Origin: Aegicerativicinus sediminis
Lineage (GTDB): Bacteria > Bacteroidota > Bacteroidia > Flavobacteriales > Flavobacteriaceae
Assembly (NCBI RefSeq): GCF_015476115.1
Contig: NZ_CP064295.1
Span: 3,652,001-3,716,000 of the forward strand
Direction of reading: 5' to 3'
Length of the DNA stretch: 64,000 bases
Shown here: piece by piece, positions 36,560-45,595 of the stretch
Position numbering within the stretch: position 1 is the stretch's first letter
Layout: each line of letters opens with the position of its first letter
Made by a program: the position numbers and the translations under genes
The notes under the pieces: generated by a model
The model's database searches: none
What the model was told of the DNA's origin: nothing
The model's input: only the letters and a program-made list of their open reading frames with translations

Positions 36560-37468
36560 ATGAAATTCGGTAGATTCATCTTTATATTAATTACCATTTT
36601 TTCTCTCAGTTGTGATGATGGGGACATTATAGAAGTTAGCTTAGATTTCGATAATAATGTTGAATATTGTGGAACTGTTGTTTTTTACAAAGAAAAAAAC
36701 GATCCAGCTGAAACCCTTTCAATACAATTACAGAACGTAAATATTGATGATCTCTTTGCCGAAATGGGTGATGCAACTTCAATAACACGCACTTATACCA
36801 TAAATGGCACATCGAATAGATTCAATTATAGAACTTATAGCAGCCTACCTTCAAACCCATTTTGCAATGATATACCTCCAGCCGATCTAAACGTTGTAAA
36901 AGATGACGAAAGTAGCTCCGGAATTGTCACCTTGACCGTAGAAAAATTCCAAGACGATAATGATGGCATTCCTGCAGAGTTTGAGGATATTAATGGAGAT
37001 GGTGATTTAACTAATGATGATACTGATGGCGACGGTATCCCAAATTATATAGATATTGATGATGATGGTGACAATGTATTAACCACTAATGAGGAAGTAA
37101 ATTTTTCATCCGCCAATGGGTTGTCTGACGCTAGAGATTTTGATGGAGATGGTATACCTGATTATTTAGACAATGACGATGATGGTGATGGGGTTTTAAC
37201 TAGAGATGAAGAAAACTTTTCTTCTGATGATGATGAGCCAAATCCTGCCAATGATATAACTAATACTGAAATTGGACCAGATTACTTAAATCCAGATGTG
37301 AACACAACGGTTCCAGCCACAAGGTACAGAACACATACAATTCAAAATACATTTGTTCTTACCGTTGAAATTGCAAACATCAACCTTTCTAATCTCACTC
37401 AGACGTATTTATATTTTGGTGAAATAGAAAAATCTGAAAACGAGAGGTTTAGACCTGATTTTAATTAG
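36560..37468 (+). CDS. Lipoprotein with calcium-binding TSP3-type repeats
   Basis: 302 residues: a lipoprotein signal with SLSC (Cys18), an uncharacterised N-terminal half of about 110 residues, then Asp-rich repeats such as [18 protein letters not shown] and [19 protein letters not shown] (about 130-220) of the thrombospondin type 3 kind that bind calcium. A C-terminal beta-type tail follows. The protein is probably surface-exposed or periplasmic. No enzymatic motif is visible. It ends with an 8-nt overlap with the convergent Smr gene. Confidence 0.75.
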   Translation: MKFGRFIFILITIFSLSCDDGDIIEVSLDFDNNVEYCGTVVFYKEKNDPAETLSIQLQNVNIDDLFAEMGDATSITRTYTINGTSNRFNYRTYSSLPSNPFCNDIPPADLNVVKDDESSSGIVTLTVEKFQDDNDGIPAEFEDINGDGDLTNDDTDGDGIPNYIDIDDDGDNVLTTNEEVNFSSANGLSDARDFDGDGIPDYLDNDDDGDGVLTRDEENFSSDDDEPNPANDITNTEIGPDYLNPDVNTTVPATRYRTHTIQNTFVLTVEIANINLSNLTQTYLYFGEIEKSENERFRPDFN

Positions 37469-38015
37469 CGGGATTCTGGAAAATACGAACTTCGGTAGCG
37501 CCGTAGCCATAAGTTTTATAGTCGGCGTCAAAAAATTCAATATTGTCATAACGCCTTAAAATTGTATCAATCTCCATTTTTAGAACCCCTTCACCTACCC
37601 CATGGATTATAATTAATTTGGGGATTTTCTTATCTATGGCAAAATCTAATTGCCGCTTAGCGGTATTTAACTGAAATTCCAAAATTTCAAAAGGCGTCAT
37701 TCCCTTTTCACTCTCCAGAATTTCTGAACTATGCAAATCAACCTTAAGTATGGATTGTTTTTTTGTTTTTAGAATAGTTGGCTTTTGCCGTTTTGTATTC
37801 GCATCCTTTTCACTCATAACAGATTGAAACGAATGTTTTGAAAAGACAGAATCTAAATGATCTGTTTTCATGAGAACTAAATCATTAGCCCTAAATTCGA
37901 GTTCGAAACCATTTTCATCTTCAACAAAAACGCTATCTCCTTTTACAGAGGTTACCGCGCCTTCAAAATCTTCATCAAGGGCAGAAACCCAGTCTCCTTT
38001 TTTAAAACGTTTCAT
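37461..38015 (-). CDS. Smr-domain protein (MutS2-like C-terminus, DUF2027-type)
   Basis: 184 residues: an N-terminal SH3/KOW-like beta domain (about 3-50; [16 protein letters not shown]), a linker, and a C-terminal Smr domain (about 90-182) with VDLHSSEI (DLH 93-95), [12 protein letters not shown] (near 136-147) and [10 protein letters not shown]. Smr domains nick or bind branched DNA or RNA. The short architecture without MutS is common in Bacteroidota. A small membrane protein gene overlaps its start by 4 nt. Confidence 0.85.
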   Translation of the reverse strand: MKRFKKGDWVSALDEDFEGAVTSVKGDSVFVEDENGFELEFRANDLVLMKTDHLDSVFSKHSFQSVMSEKDANTKRQKPTILKTKKQSILKVDLHSSEILESEKGMTPFEILEFQLNTAKRQLDFAIDKKIPKLIIIHGVGEGVLKMEIDTILRRYDNIEFFDADYKTYGYGATEVRIFQNPAN

Positions 38016-38197
38016 GATCCAGAGTCATCATTTCGTGATGATAATTTCGAGCTAACACCATAAATTCCAGCCATTAATAGTACCAAGCCAACAATCATAA
38101 TATATTGACTTGCCTCGGATTTTCCTTGCCCGTAAAAAGCTAATAAAAACCCAATTATTATCATCGCATAACAAATTGGCCTCGGTAATTTGCTCAT
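38012..38197 (-). CDS. Small membrane protein, 61 residues
   Basis: Two hydrophobic helices (about 9-22 and 33-49) with a short Ser/Asp-rich C-terminus. It overlaps the Smr gene start by 4 nt, so the two are probably coupled. It is a plausible gene because of that junction and its hydrophobic pattern, but no function is recognised. Confidence 0.6.
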   Translation of the reverse strand: MSKLPRPICYAMIIIGFLLAFYGQGKSEASQYIMIVGLVLLMAGIYGVSSKLSSRNDDSGS

Positions 38198-38296
38198 AAT
38201 TCAAATTCTAGAATGTAAAAATAGGTATATAATTGAACATTAAACTTTTTTGGATGTAATTCAAATAATGATACCTTTATGATCTAAGCGAACGTT

Positions 38297-38581
38297 ATGG
38301 CTTCTGAACAATTTATGCTTCCATGTCTCAATAAATCCCTGTTTGGTTTTGAGTGTATGGGTTGTGGGCTTCAAAGGTCATTTTGGATGTTATTTAGTGG
38401 CGATTTTGTCGGTGCATTTTATATGTATCCTGCGATTTACAGCTTAATATTACTTTTCGTGGTTGTTATTGTCAACCATTTCAAATCATTTAAATATTCC
38501 AATATTATTATAATATCACTAACAATCCTCACCGTTCTTATAATGGTGGGAAATTATATATTGAAACTTCTAAATTATTAA
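38297..38581 (+). CDS. DUF2752 membrane protein
   Basis: 94 residues with the DUF2752 hallmark CLNKSLFGFECMGCGLQRSF (several Cys around 10-25) and two membrane helices (about 42-60 and 70-88). The family function is unknown. The next gene, a CCC-motif membrane protein, starts 9 nt downstream; the two are commonly paired in flavobacteria. The pair is divergent from the Smr unit. Confidence 0.82.
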   Translation: MASEQFMLPCLNKSLFGFECMGCGLQRSFWMLFSGDFVGAFYMYPAIYSLILLFVVVIVNHFKSFKYSNIIIISLTILTVLIMVGNYILKLLNY

Positions 38582-38590
38582 CTTATCACT

Positions 38591-38929
38591 ATGGAACAAC
38601 AAAAACTACCAAATGCTACCATTTCCCTGGTATTAGGAATAATCTCATTTATAGCCTGCTGTTGCAGTATGGGTATAGGAGGGCTAGTCATGTCGGGAAT
38701 TGCTTTCTATTTGGCACGCAAAGACGAAGCCCTGTATATGGAAAATCCAGAATTATACAGCAATTACAGTCAAGTTAAAACCGCTAAAATTGTGGCTATT
38801 GTGGGCTTGGTACTAGCAGTTATCGCATTAATTATGTCCATCTATCAGATTATGGGCGCTGGAGGCTGGGAAGGTTACATGGAACAGCAACAAGAAATTT
38901 TTGAACAAATCGGTATTCAAACCGAATAA
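38591..38929 (+). CDS. CCC-motif membrane protein
   Basis: 112 residues with two helices (about 10-35 and 65-87). The first contains the CCC triplet (SFIACCCSMGIGG) that names this family, which is related to DUF4190 proteins. The function is unknown. It follows the DUF2752 gene and ends before a strong terminator. Confidence 0.82.
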   Translation: MEQQKLPNATISLVLGIISFIACCCSMGIGGLVMSGIAFYLARKDEALYMENPELYSNYSQVKTAKIVAIVGLVLAVIALIMSIYQIMGAGGWEGYMEQQQEIFEQIGIQTE

Positions 38930-38950
38930 TTTCAAATAGAATATAAATTA

Positions 38951-38972
38951 AAAGAGGCCTGATGGCCTCTTT
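38951..38972. terminator. Bidirectional terminator between the CCC-motif gene and rocD
   Basis: Stem aaagaggcc / ggcctcttt with a 4-nt loop and flanking A and T runs. It lies 21 nt after the CCC-motif stop and 2 nt before the rocD stop on the opposite strand. Confidence 0.85.
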
Positions 38973-38974
38973 TC

Positions 38975-40216
38975 TTATTCAAATTCTTTAAGTGTATTAA
39001 CTATAATAGAAACGCACTCTTTAATTTGTTCCTCTGTCATGACTAAGGGTGGTGCAAATCGTATGATGTTGCCATGGGTAGGTTTGGCTAGCAAACCATT
39101 ATCTCTCAATTTTAAACAAATATTCCAAGCCGTATCCCCATCTTCATCATCATTAATTACAATAGCATTCAACAAGCCCTTGCCTCTAACCAACAATACT
39201 TTCTCAGTATTGGCGATATATTCATTTAATTCTTTTCTGAATAATTTGCCAAGATATTCGGCTTTTTCAGTCAAATTTTCATCGCGGATTACTTCCAAGG
39301 CGGCCATTCCTACAGCAGCTGCTAATGGATTCCCACCATAAGTGCTTCCATGGTTACCAGGCTTAATTACCTTCATAATCTCATTGTTTGCCAACACTGC
39401 TGATACTGGATATACCCCTCCACTTAAGGCTTTACCTAAAATAAGCATATCTGGTTTCACATTTTCATGATCTACCGCCAACAATTGGCCTGTTCTTCCG
39501 ATACCCGTCTGCACCTCATCTGCGATAAACAGTATGCCATACTTTTCACATAAAGCCTTTGCCTGCCGTAAGTACCCATCGGAAGGCACATAAACACCTG
39601 CCTCACCTTGAATTGGCTCTACTAAAAAACCGGCTATTGTATCGTCTGATTTTAAGGCATTTTCTAAGGATTCTAAATCGTCATAAGGCACTTTTATAAA
39701 ACCTGGAGTATACGGTCCAAAGTTTTTCCTTGCGACGGGATCGTTGGAAAATGAAATAATCGTTGTGGTTCTGCCATGAAAATTATTTTCACAAACAACA
39801 ATTTTAGCTTCATTTTCATCAATGCCGTTCACCTCATAAGCCCATTTCCGGCAAATTTTTATAGCAGTTTCCACAGCTTCAGCTCCTGTATTCATAGGTA
39901 AAAGCTTATCGAACTTAAAAAACTTGCTAGCAAATTCTTCAAATCGGCCAAGCATATCGTTATAAAATGCTCGTGAGGTAAGCGTGAGTTGTTGCGCTTG
40001 TCCTACCAAGGCATTGATAATTTTTGGATGGCAATGGCCTTGATTCAAAGAAGAGTATGCGGACAGAAAATCATAATACTTCTTTCCTTCTGCATCCCAA
40101 ACATAAACACCTTCGCCGCGACTTATAACAACTGGTAGAGGGTGGTAATTATGCGCGCCATACTCGTTTTCAAGGTCCATCGCTTGTTGCGATGTTAAAT
40201 GGTCTAAAACTGCCAT
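38975..40216 (-). CDS. rocD: Ornithine aminotransferase
   Basis: A PLP enzyme that converts ornithine and 2-oxoglutarate to glutamate semialdehyde and glutamate. The 413 residues show [38 protein letters not shown] and the PLP-lysine in [16 protein letters not shown]. The end ([18 protein letters not shown]) is typical. The product spontaneously gives P5C, the same intermediate made by the proline dehydrogenase encoded at 18.9 kb. It is divergent from rlmD. Confidence 0.94.
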   Translation of the reverse strand: MAVLDHLTSQQAMDLENEYGAHNYHPLPVVISRGEGVYVWDAEGKKYYDFLSAYSSLNQGHCHPKIINALVGQAQQLTLTSRAFYNDMLGRFEEFASKFFKFDKLLPMNTGAEAVETAIKICRKWAYEVNGIDENEAKIVVCENNFHGRTTTIISFSNDPVARKNFGPYTPGFIKVPYDDLESLENALKSDDTIAGFLVEPIQGEAGVYVPSDGYLRQAKALCEKYGILFIADEVQTGIGRTGQLLAVDHENVKPDMLILGKALSGGVYPVSAVLANNEIMKVIKPGNHGSTYGGNPLAAAVGMAALEVIRDENLTEKAEYLGKLFRKELNEYIANTEKVLLVRGKGLLNAIVINDDEDGDTAWNICLKLRDNGLLAKPTHGNIIRFAPPLVMTEEQIKECVSIIVNTLKEFE

Positions 40217-40337
40217 TTTCTGAAATTTAAATTAAGCTTACACAATTCCTTCTTATATGGAGAGAAATCATCCAAAATTTGAGATTGCAAATTACTAATA
40301 AATGAATGGATTATTGAAGCAAACCATACAATTATCC

Positions 40338-40345
40338 TATTTTTG
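40338..40345 (+). promoter_or_regulatory. -7 promoter element of rlmD
   Basis: TATTTTTG fits TAnnTTTG and lies only 4 nt before the ATG at 40350. If used, the mRNA would be nearly leaderless; the alternative upstream start at 40302 would lie before this promoter. Confidence 0.4.
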
Positions 40346-40349
40346 CCGC

Positions 40350-41759
40350 ATGGCCAGAAAAGGTAAAAAACAGCATTTTTCAGAAATTGAAGTAATAGAC
40401 GCAGGTGCAAAAGGGAAAAGCGTTGCAAAATCCCCAGACGGAAGGGTGGTTTTCCTTTCCAATGCAATACCTGGTGACGTTGTCGATGTTCAAACCTTTA
40501 AAAAAAGAAAGAACTTTTTTGAGGGTAAGGCGATTCACTTCCATAAACTATCAGAAAAAAGAACTGATCCCAAATGCCAACATTTTGGCACATGCGGTGG
40601 TTGCAAATGGCAGCATATGGGATACGAGCATCAGCTCTATTACAAACAAAAAGAAGTTGAAAACAACCTAAAACGCATTGGCCACCTAGAACTTCCTGAA
40701 ATTTCACCTATTCTCAGATCAGACAAAATTTATTTTTACAGGAATAAAATGGAATTTTCCTTCAGCAACAATCGTTGGATTACTGAAGAAGAATCACGTT
40801 CAGGACAGATTATTGAAGAAAAAAACGCTCTTGGTTTTCACATACCTGGAATGTGGGATAAAATATTAGATATTGAAAAGTGTTGGCTACAAGAAGACCC
40901 AAGCAATGCCATCAGAAATTCTATAAAAACTTACGCCTTAGAGCATAATTTGGAATTTTTTGATGTTAAACGCCAAGAAGGGCTTTTGCGAACACTTATG
41001 ATAAGAACAAGCTCCACTGGCGAAATAATGGTTCTGCTACAATTCTTTAAGGAAGATAAGTTGCAGCGGGAAGGTTTACTTAATTTTCTGATCGAATCGT
41101 TTCCTGAAATTACGTCTCTGTTATATGTTATCAATTCTAAGGCAAATGATACAATATATGACCAAGAGGTAATTTGCTATTATGGACGGGATTATATTTT
41201 AGAACAAATGGAAGATTTGCAGTTTAAAATAACTGCAAAGTCGTTTTACCAAACAAACTCTGAGCAGGCTAATAACCTTTATAAGGTTACACGTAATTTT
41301 GCCGACTTAAAAGGCGATGAAATTGTGTTCGATCTGTATACTGGAACAGGAACCATTGCCCAATTTGTCGCTTCCAAAGCCAAAAAAGTTGTTGGTGTTG
41401 AGGCAGTTCCAGAAGCAATTGAAGCCGCAAAAGAAAATGCCAAGGCAAACAACATCACCAACACCCAATTTTATGTAGGTGATATGAAAGAAGTGTTTAC
41501 AGATCAATTTATTAAACAACATGGACAACCTGATATTATAATTACTGATCCGCCTCGGGATGGTATGCACCCAGCGGTTGTGGAACAACTTATTAAAATA
41601 GCACCCGAAAAAATTGTATATGTCAGCTGCAACAGTGCAACACAAGCAAGAGATTTGGCGTTAATGAAAGAGAATTATATAATTGAGAAAGTGCAGCCAG
41701 TGGATATGTTTCCTCAGACCTTCCATGTAGAAAATGTTGTACTTTTGAAACGAATTTAG
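40350..41759 (+). CDS. rlmD: 23S rRNA uracil-5-methyltransferase (RlmD family)
   Basis: A SAM-dependent enzyme that methylates a uracil at C5 in 23S rRNA. The 469 residues comprise a TRAM domain (about 5-70), a [4Fe-4S] cluster site with Cys76, Cys82 and Cys85 plus a Cys in DIEKCW, and a Rossmann methyltransferase with the catalytic Cys in VYVSCNSAT. I use the ATG at 40350 (MARKGKKQHF); an ORF extension from 40302 adds residues that fit no family. The exact target position (U1939 or U747) cannot be assigned. DUF6452 and DUF6048 follow. Confidence 0.93.
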   Translation: MARKGKKQHFSEIEVIDAGAKGKSVAKSPDGRVVFLSNAIPGDVVDVQTFKKRKNFFEGKAIHFHKLSEKRTDPKCQHFGTCGGCKWQHMGYEHQLYYKQKEVENNLKRIGHLELPEISPILRSDKIYFYRNKMEFSFSNNRWITEEESRSGQIIEEKNALGFHIPGMWDKILDIEKCWLQEDPSNAIRNSIKTYALEHNLEFFDVKRQEGLLRTLMIRTSSTGEIMVLLQFFKEDKLQREGLLNFLIESFPEITSLLYVINSKANDTIYDQEVICYYGRDYILEQMEDLQFKITAKSFYQTNSEQANNLYKVTRNFADLKGDEIVFDLYTGTGTIAQFVASKAKKVVGVEAVPEAIEAAKENAKANNITNTQFYVGDMKEVFTDQFIKQHGQPDIIITDPPRDGMHPAVVEQLIKIAPEKIVYVSCNSATQARDLALMKENYIIEKVQPVDMFPQTFHVENVVLLKRI

Positions 41760-41783
41760 ATTGCTACAAAGCAGCCTCAATAC

Positions 41784-42329
41784 ATGAGAATTTTTCCATC
41801 AAACTTATTTTCAGCTTCCAATAGAAATTTGCTAAAGGCCTTCTTAGCATTGATTATTTTAGGCTTCATCATTGTTCTATATAATTGTGAACGTGATGAT
41901 ATCTGTAGTTCTGCCACCCCTACTACACCCCATTTAATTATCCGTTTTTTTGATATTGACAATCAAGATGCAGGCAAGACAGTTAATGATTTAACCATTT
42001 TTGGTGAAGGGTCTGAGATACCAATTTACAATTTAGCAGATATAGATTCAATTGCCCTGCCATTGAATATTGAGGGAGAAGGAATTTCAACAACAACTAA
42101 ATTTCAATTTATTCAAGATGCCGCAAATAACCCGAATATAGATGAAATCGAGGTTACCTATACTCCTGAATTCGTATATGTTTCTCGAGCATGTGGATAT
42201 AAAAGCATCTTTAACGACCTTCAGATTAGAATAATTTCAGAAGGTATTGAAAATTGGGTACGTCTATCTGAAATAATTTATTCAACCGTTGACAATGAAA
42301 CAGAAGCACACGTTTATCTCTTTCATTAG
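41784..42329 (+). CDS. DUF6452 family lipoprotein-like protein
   Basis: 181 residues with an N-terminal hydrophobic segment (about 16-33) ending LYNCERDD, so it is probably a lipoprotein anchored through Cys. A beta-rich domain follows. I recognise it as DUF6452, a Flavobacteriaceae protein found after rlmD. It overlaps the next gene, DUF6048, by 35 nt. The function is unknown. Confidence 0.7.
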   Translation: MRIFPSNLFSASNRNLLKAFLALIILGFIIVLYNCERDDICSSATPTTPHLIIRFFDIDNQDAGKTVNDLTIFGEGSEIPIYNLADIDSIALPLNIEGEGISTTTKFQFIQDAANNPNIDEIEVTYTPEFVYVSRACGYKSIFNDLQIRIISEGIENWVRLSEIIYSTVDNETEAHVYLFH

Positions 42330-43041
42330 TCTTGTATTATTGGTGATTACCACCAATATTGGATACGGACAATCAGATACCTTAACAGTGGCTAATGATA
42401 CCATAGTTTATAAAGTTAGATATGGCCTAAGGCTTGGTGGTGATTTGAGCAAAATTGCTCGAACACTAATTGAAGAAGGTTATACTGGTTTCGAAATTCA
42501 AGGCGATTATCGTTTGACACGAAATCTTTACTTAGCAGGTGAAATTGGAACAGAGGATAAGGAAACTGAAACTGATTATTTAACCGTTAATACAACAGGT
42601 AGTTATTTCAAGGCGGGAGTAGATTACAATTTTTATACAAACTGGCTCGATATGGATAATCTTATTTATGGTGGTCTTCGTGCTGGGCTTAGTAGTTTTA
42701 AACAAAACTTAACTAGTTATACCATTTATAACACCGACCAATATTGGGACAATCCATACACCAACACAGATGGGCCTGAATTTAGTGGCCTTTCTGCAAT
42801 ATGGACCGAATTAATCATAGGTTTAAAGGCCGAGATTTTACGTAATTTGTATATGGGTATTAATGTTCAGTTCAAGTACTTATTAACCAATGATGAACCC
42901 CCCAATTTTGAGAACATTTATATTCCGGGTTATAATAGGACTTATGACAGCGGTAGAATAGGCTTTGGATATGGGTATAACATCTCCTATTTAGTGCCAA
43001 TTTTCAAAAAGGATAAAAAGGTTAAGCAACAAACTCCTTAA
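42295..43041 (+). CDS. DUF6048 family outer-membrane beta-barrel protein
   Basis: 248 residues: a signal peptide (MKQKHTFISF...ITTNIGYGQ, cleavage near residue 26) and a body of alternating aromatic/hydrophobic strands (RYGLRLGGDL, YKAGVDYNFY, GFGYGYNISY). This is typical of a small outer-membrane beta-barrel. Assigned to DUF6048. The ATG at 42295 is used instead of a TTG 6 nt earlier. It is coupled to DUF6452 by a 35-nt overlap, so the lipoprotein and barrel probably work together. Confidence 0.75.
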   Translation: MKQKHTFISFISLVLLVITTNIGYGQSDTLTVANDTIVYKVRYGLRLGGDLSKIARTLIEEGYTGFEIQGDYRLTRNLYLAGEIGTEDKETETDYLTVNTTGSYFKAGVDYNFYTNWLDMDNLIYGGLRAGLSSFKQNLTSYTIYNTDQYWDNPYTNTDGPEFSGLSAIWTELIIGLKAEILRNLYMGINVQFKYLLTNDEPPNFENIYIPGYNRTYDSGRIGFGYGYNISYLVPIFKKDKKVKQQTP

Positions 43042-43095
43042 AGACTTTTTAAATTTTCCCAAAAATGATTACTTTTTATTCATTATTCTCCAATA

Positions 43096-43626
43096 ATGGA
43101 AAAAGAAGAGATTGCTTTATTAATCAAAAAGAAAAACGATATCCTAATTGAGTATTTAACCAATCAGGATGATGAATTATGGGAAGCAGGACCAAAAGGA
43201 AAATGGTCTACTGGAGGCCATGCAAAACATTTGTTACAAGCGATAAAACCTGTAAATTTTGCCCTTAGCCTACCTCGTATTGTTTTAAAATCAAGGTTCG
43301 GCACCACAAACAGGCCCTTGCGAAACTACGATGAAATAATTTCAAGATACCTTCAGAAATTAGAAGATCAACCAAATGCTACATTTGGACCTTCAAAAAA
43401 TATGAAAACACCTCCGTTAAAAGATAAATTTTACTTTATAGATCGGCTTCAAATGGAACACATGAAACTTGTCTATAAAACCCGGCATCTGTCTGACAAA
43501 AATTTAGATGAACTTGTATTACCTCACCCATTAATGGGGAAAATGCCTATCAGAGAAATGTTGCAGTGGACAGCGTATCATATTGAGCACCACACGAATA
43601 TTTTAAAAAAGTCATATACCCCATAA
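43096..43626 (+). CDS. DinB/YfiT-type four-helix protein
   Basis: A 176-residue helical protein with the DinB fold pattern: metal-binding His residues in GGHAKHLLQAI, a His in RLQMEHMKLV, and the final WTAYHIEHHTNILKK. Members include thiol-dependent transferases and proteins of unknown role; the substrate cannot be read here. It is a stand-alone gene between the DUF6048 and SYLF genes. Confidence 0.8.
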   Translation: MEKEEIALLIKKKNDILIEYLTNQDDELWEAGPKGKWSTGGHAKHLLQAIKPVNFALSLPRIVLKSRFGTTNRPLRNYDEIISRYLQKLEDQPNATFGPSKNMKTPPLKDKFYFIDRLQMEHMKLVYKTRHLSDKNLDELVLPHPLMGKMPIREMLQWTAYHIEHHTNILKKSYTP

Positions 43627-43724
43627 ACGTTAAATTTCTGCAAAAAGTCGACCTCAACCGCATAATTCTTGCAAACCAAATACGTAACTTTATAGGGCTA
43701 TTTAATTAATTAAAAACCCTCAAT

Positions 43725-44258
43725 ATGAAAACGTTGAAACCAATTATGTTAATGCTGGTTATTGGATTGTTAACCTTCTCAATGTCAGCGCAAAACAAAA
43801 AAGACAAAAAGGTTATTAAAGATGCTGAAGCTGCTAAAGAATTGTTATTAAAGGAAAGCCCGAGTCTAAAAAAATATTTTAACACTGCGGCTGGTTATGT
43901 TATTTTTCCAAATGTTGGCAAAGGAGGCTTTATAGTGGGTGGTGCTTCGGGTAACGGAGTTCTATACCAAGGCGGAAAAAAGCAAGGAATGGCCGGTGTA
44001 AAAGAATTGAATATAGGATTACAAGCAGGTGGACAAGCCCTAATTGAAGTTATTTTCTTTGAAACTTCAAAAGAGGTTAAACATTTTAAAGAGGGGAATT
44101 TTGCCTTCGATGCAGGAGTTTCAGCCGTTGCATTGAAATCTGGAGAAACCTTCGATGCTAAATATGATGACGGGGTCGCTGTATTTACTCATACAAAAGG
44201 TGGGTTAATGGCAGAAGCATCTGTAGGCGGTCAAAAATTTGATTACAAGGCTTTTTAA
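43725..44258 (+). CDS. Exported SYLF/Ysc84 lipid-binding domain protein
   Basis: 177 residues with a signal peptide (about 1-23, ending SMSAQ) and a SYLF domain (about 38-177). The domain shows AAGYVIFPNVGKGGFIVGGASGNGVLY in outline and ends with the conserved GGLMAEASVGGQKFDYK. SYLF domains bind phosphoinositides or other lipids in eukaryotes; the bacterial role is unclear. The gene has its own strong terminator. Confidence 0.9.
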   Translation: MKTLKPIMLMLVIGLLTFSMSAQNKKDKKVIKDAEAAKELLLKESPSLKKYFNTAAGYVIFPNVGKGGFIVGGASGNGVLYQGGKKQGMAGVKELNIGLQAGGQALIEVIFFETSKEVKHFKEGNFAFDAGVSAVALKSGETFDAKYDDGVAVFTHTKGGLMAEASVGGQKFDYKAF

Positions 44259-44271
44259 TGTAAACCTTTAA

Positions 44272-44315
44272 TAATTAAGAAAGGCTGTTCACATCTGAAC
44301 AGCCTTTCTTAATTA
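44272..44315. terminator. Strong bidirectional terminator with a 20-bp perfect stem
   Basis: A perfect inverted repeat of 20 nt on each side (GAAAGGCTGTTCA in the left arm) with a 4-nt loop lies between the SYLF gene and the convergent RNA methyltransferase gene. The outer AT-rich parts act as A and T tracts on either strand. Confidence 0.88.
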
Positions 44316-44325
44316 TGGAGGAAAT

Positions 44326-45483
44326 TTAATCTTGGTACTTAGCTTTTTTACTTCCCTCATAGATTTTATAATTCACTAATCTAGATTCTAACTTGGCATT
44401 GAAAACCTTAATTTTTCGTGAAGGACGTAACCCTACATGCTTTAAGGCATCTAAATTTGAGGTTATAAACCAAGCATCCGTATTAGTATAACTTTTCTTT
44501 AAAGTATCACCAATTGCTGCATAAAATGACTCCATTTCTATCGACAATCGCTCCCCATATGGAGGATTAAAAAGCATATGTAAAGGGCCTTGTGTATTCT
44601 TTTCAGATTTAAAAAAATCTTCATGCTCAACTGTAATAAATTCTTCAAGGTTTGCATTAGCTATATTGCCCTTGGCCTTTGCTATTGCCGAAGGAGATTT
44701 GTCATAGCCAACTAATTTATAATGAAAATCACGAACCTTTTTCAACAAGGATTCCTCAATTGTTTCAAACAAATCCACATCCCAATCTTGCCAACGTTCA
44801 AAGGCAAACTCCTTTCGCATTAAATTAGGGGGAATATTACAAGCAATCATAGCAGCCTCTATAAGAATCGTACCACTACCACACATGGGATCCAAAAAAT
44901 TAGATTTACCATCCCAACCAGAAAGCAATAACAAGCCAGCAGCTAGTACTTCATTTATGGGTGCAATATTCGTGGCTGTTTTGTAACCACGTTGATGCAA
45001 GGATTCTCCAGAGGTATCCAAAGAAATGGTACAAACTTGTTTATCTATATGTACATTAATTTTTAATGAGGGATACCTTAAATCGATATTGGGCCGATTT
45101 CCCCTTACATCACGAATTTTATCTACGATAGCATCTTTGGTTTTTAAAGCAATAAATTTTGAGTGCTTAAATTGATTTGAGTTAACTGTTGCATCTACAG
45201 CCAAAGTTCCGTTATCAGGTATCAGAGCTGCCCAGTCCAATTTGTAAACTTGTTTATATAAATCATCCTCATTAAAAACCCTAAATGTTTTTATTGGTTT
45301 AAGAATTTTAATGGCGGTGCGAAGAGCCAAATTAGCCTTGTACATAAACCCTTTATCACCAACAAAACTAACGCTACGCACTCCTTTATTAATATCCATG
45401 GCCCCTAGTTGCAAAAGTTCTTTTGCTAGGATATCTTCAAAACCAAACATTGTTTTGGCCAGCATATTAAAATTGTCATTCAT
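44326..45483 (-). CDS. THUMP-domain RNA methyltransferase (RlmL N-terminal type)
   Basis: A SAM-dependent N2-guanine methyltransferase. The 385 residues begin with a ferredoxin-like/THUMP domain (1-155) and continue with a Rossmann methyltransferase (about 165-375): LDPMCGSGTILIEAAM and the catalytic FNPPYGERL. The family acts on 23S rRNA (m2G2445 in RlmL) or tRNA; the single-domain form here lacks the RlmK part. It is divergent from the ZIP transporter gene; the ATG at 45483 lies about 13 nt from the likely transcription start. Confidence 0.88.
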   Translation of the reverse strand: MNDNFNMLAKTMFGFEDILAKELLQLGAMDINKGVRSVSFVGDKGFMYKANLALRTAIKILKPIKTFRVFNEDDLYKQVYKLDWAALIPDNGTLAVDATVNSNQFKHSKFIALKTKDAIVDKIRDVRGNRPNIDLRYPSLKINVHIDKQVCTISLDTSGESLHQRGYKTATNIAPINEVLAAGLLLLSGWDGKSNFLDPMCGSGTILIEAAMIACNIPPNLMRKEFAFERWQDWDVDLFETIEESLLKKVRDFHYKLVGYDKSPSAIAKAKGNIANANLEEFITVEHEDFFKSEKNTQGPLHMLFNPPYGERLSIEMESFYAAIGDTLKKSYTNTDAWFITSNLDALKHVGLRPSRKIKVFNAKLESRLVNYKIYEGSKKAKYQD

Positions 45484-45501
45484 CTTATTATCCCTTTGGT
45501 G

Positions 45502-45522
45502 CCAAAAATACGCTATTTTTGG
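45502..45522. promoter_or_regulatory. Palindromic divergent promoter (RNA methyltransferase / ZIP)
   Basis: CCAAAAATA and TATTTTTGG, exact inverse complements, are separated by 3 nt (cgc). Each arm contains TATTTTTG, the TAnnTTTG -7 element, one per strand (45503-45510 minus, 45514-45521 plus). The two divergent promoters therefore lie back to back. The rest of the 112-nt gap holds no supported gene. Confidence 0.6.
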
Positions 45523-45595
45523 GGGATTTTTAGCCGGTACATTAGCTTATAAATATTTGAAAGGCTTTAAAAATTGAATAATCTTTAATGAAATA

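Noticed and set aside
45311-45577. 88-residue plus-strand ORF ending in a hydrophobic AIFGGFLAGTLAYKYL-like segment
   Set aside because: Most of it is antisense to the RNA methyltransferase gene. Only a TTG would start a 34-residue version, which would begin before the mapped promoter palindrome. Not supported as a gene, though the tail is oddly protein-like.
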